From assembly GCA_035581425.1 (NCBI GenBank), contig DATJVP010000135.1, positions 1 to 5,646 on the forward strand: a stretch of DNA of 5,646 bases. Direction: 5' to 3'. The notes beneath the pieces are model-generated. The model searched no databases. It was not told the DNA's origin and worked only from the letters and a program-made list of their open reading frames with translations. Below, piece after piece: positions 4,642-5,646 of this stretch. Source of the DNA: DASZHJ01 sp035581425. GTDB taxonomy: Bacteria > Pseudomonadota > Alphaproteobacteria > ATCC43930 > CGMCC-115725. Position 1 is the first letter of the stretch. Each line of letters begins with the position of its first letter. A program made the position numbers and the translations under genes.

Positions 4642-5646
4642 CTATCGATCGAGCCAGACCTCGCTCAGATCCTGGTCGATGTAGTGGCTCGGGGTTGTGG
4701 GCCAACCCTTGAGGGAATCGGCATTGACGATGATGCGGTTCCACCACAGGAACGGCACCGAATAGGCCTCGGTCATGGCGTGGCGCTCGAAGTCGCGCAC
4801 GATCTTGCTGCGCTGGCGCGGATCGGTGGTGACGGCCTGGCCGACGTAGAGCGCGTCGAGAAAGCGATCGGTCGAGCCCGAATAGTTGACCGGCGAGAGG
4901 TCGGTCGAGACGAGCTTCGTGAGCTGGAGCGTCGGATCGTCGAAGTAGTCGCCGACGAAGTCGATCGCGACCTCGAAATTCCCCTTCTCAAGCGCGCCCT
5001 GCCAGCCCTTTGTGTTGAGCTTCTCCTGGGTGACCTCGACCCCGATCGCTTTCCAGGACGCAATCAGGTAATCGGCCGCGGGACCGTAGGGCGCGGGGAT
5101 ATCGCGGTTGGTGAACTTGATCTTGAGATTTTGCTGGCCCGCCTCCGCGAGCAGCCGCTTCGCCTCCGCGCGCGAGGCCTCGATGTCGCGCGAGAAGCCC
5201 GGCAGCGTCGCAAGCTCGCGTTCCGGCGTCGCCATCGCGAAGCCCGGCCGCATCACCCCGCCCACGAATTTGAGGAAGCTCGTGTTCTGCAGCTCCTCCG
5301 CCGCCTTCCAGCGGTCGATCGCCAGCGAGAGCGCGCGGCGCACGCGCGCATCGTCGAAGGGCGGACGCCGCGCGTTGAAGACGACGAGCAGGTTGTTGAT
5401 CCAGGGCGTCTCGGAGACCACGACCTTCTCCCCCATCGCCTCGAGGATCTGGTCGCGCTCCTCGGGGGTGAAGCTTCGGAACTGGGCCTGGATCTTGCCG
5501 GCGATCATCGCCTCGACCACCGCCTTGCCGCTCAGGAAGTCCGCCTGGTAGCCGTCGAGATAGGGCCGGCCCGGCTCGAAATACTTGTCGAAGCGCTTGC
5601 CCACCCAGCGCTGCCCCTTCACGTGCTCCACGAAGACGAAGGCTCC
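4642..5646 (-). CDS. ABC transporter solute-binding protein, family 5 (N-terminus outside window)
   Basis: Periplasmic binding protein of the DppA/OppA/NikA-type family (SBP_bac_5), which delivers peptides, nickel or other solutes to an ABC importer. The visible 334 residues run from the right edge to TAG 4644-4642. The frame stays open upstream, reading GAFVFVEHVKGQRWVGKRF, the family's GxGPF-like segment, so the GTG at 5631 is internal and roughly 150-200 residues plus the signal peptide are missing. Further family marks: RPYLDGY (23-29 of the GTG-numbered fragment), NNLLVVFNARRPPFDDARVR (79-98) with RRALSLAIDR after it, GGVMRPGFAMATPE (119-132), SRAEAKRLLAEAG (148-160) and the C-terminal SHYIDQDLSEVWLDR (315-329). 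No permease or ATPase genes lie downstream; any partners would be to the right of the window. An inverted repeat follows the stop. Ligand is unknown; family is firm. Confidence 0.9.
   Translation of the reverse strand, partial: GAFVFVEHVKGQRWVGKRFDKYFEPGRPYLDGYQADFLSGKAVVEAMIAGKIQAQFRSFTPEERDQILEAMGEKVVVSETPWINNLLVVFNARRPPFDDARVRRALSLAIDRWKAAEELQNTSFLKFVGGVMRPGFAMATPERELATLPGFSRDIEASRAEAKRLLAEAGQQNLKIKFTNRDIPAPYGPAADYLIASWKAIGVEVTQEKLNTKGWQGALEKGNFEVAIDFVGDYFDDPTLQLTKLVSTDLSPVNYSGSTDRFLDALYVGQAVTTDPRQRSKIVRDFERHAMTEAYSVPFLWWNRIIVNADSLKGWPTTPSHYIDQDLSEVWLDR

Noticed and set aside
5629..5631. GTG as the start of the solute-binding protein
   Set aside because: The frame continues to the window edge with family-typical residues (GAFVFVEHV), and the fragment lacks a signal peptide; the codon is internal.

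Overview
This is a GC-rich window carrying parts or all of six protein-coding genes. No RNA genes, CRISPR arrays, transposases or phage genes were seen. The gene set (a 17-kDa-antigen-like exported protein, a 12-helix AmpG permease, a secreted cyclophilin, a family 5 solute-binding protein) and the strong bias to G/C at third codon positions suggest a free-living alphaproteobacterium. That placement is an inference from gene content, because the window holds no phylogenetic marker.

Layout. On the + strand, an ATP-grasp ligase gene that enters from the left edge (2-868) is followed after 28 nt by a GT-B glycosyltransferase gene (897-2105). These two look like the end of an operon, probably for a glycoconjugate or surface polymer. 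The glycosyltransferase gene ends 3 nt from the end of a convergent gene. From there to the right edge everything is on the - strand. Read in transcription order from the right these are: the C-terminal two thirds of an extracytoplasmic solute-binding protein (5646-4642, cut by the window edge); a 202-nt gap holding an imperfect inverted repeat built from 8-bp CACCAAGN units; a secreted cyclophilin (4439-3882); an AmpG-type muropeptide permease (3857-2577); and a small exported protein with a surface-antigen domain (2507-2109).

How the genes relate. The cyclophilin and ampG genes are 24 nt apart and in the same frame, so they are probably co-transcribed. The surface-antigen gene follows after 69 nt, has its own strong Shine-Dalgarno sequence and perhaps its own promoter. 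All the - strand products act at the envelope: peptide or oligomer capture, periplasmic protein folding, cell-wall recycling and a small exported protein. The + strand pair is a separate unit, and its substrates cannot be read from this window.

No clear new biological system is visible. The items most worth a second look are the structured 8-mer inverted repeat at 4547-4621, the ATP-grasp/glycosyltransferase pair with non-standard catalytic motifs, and the terminator-poor convergent junction near 2105.
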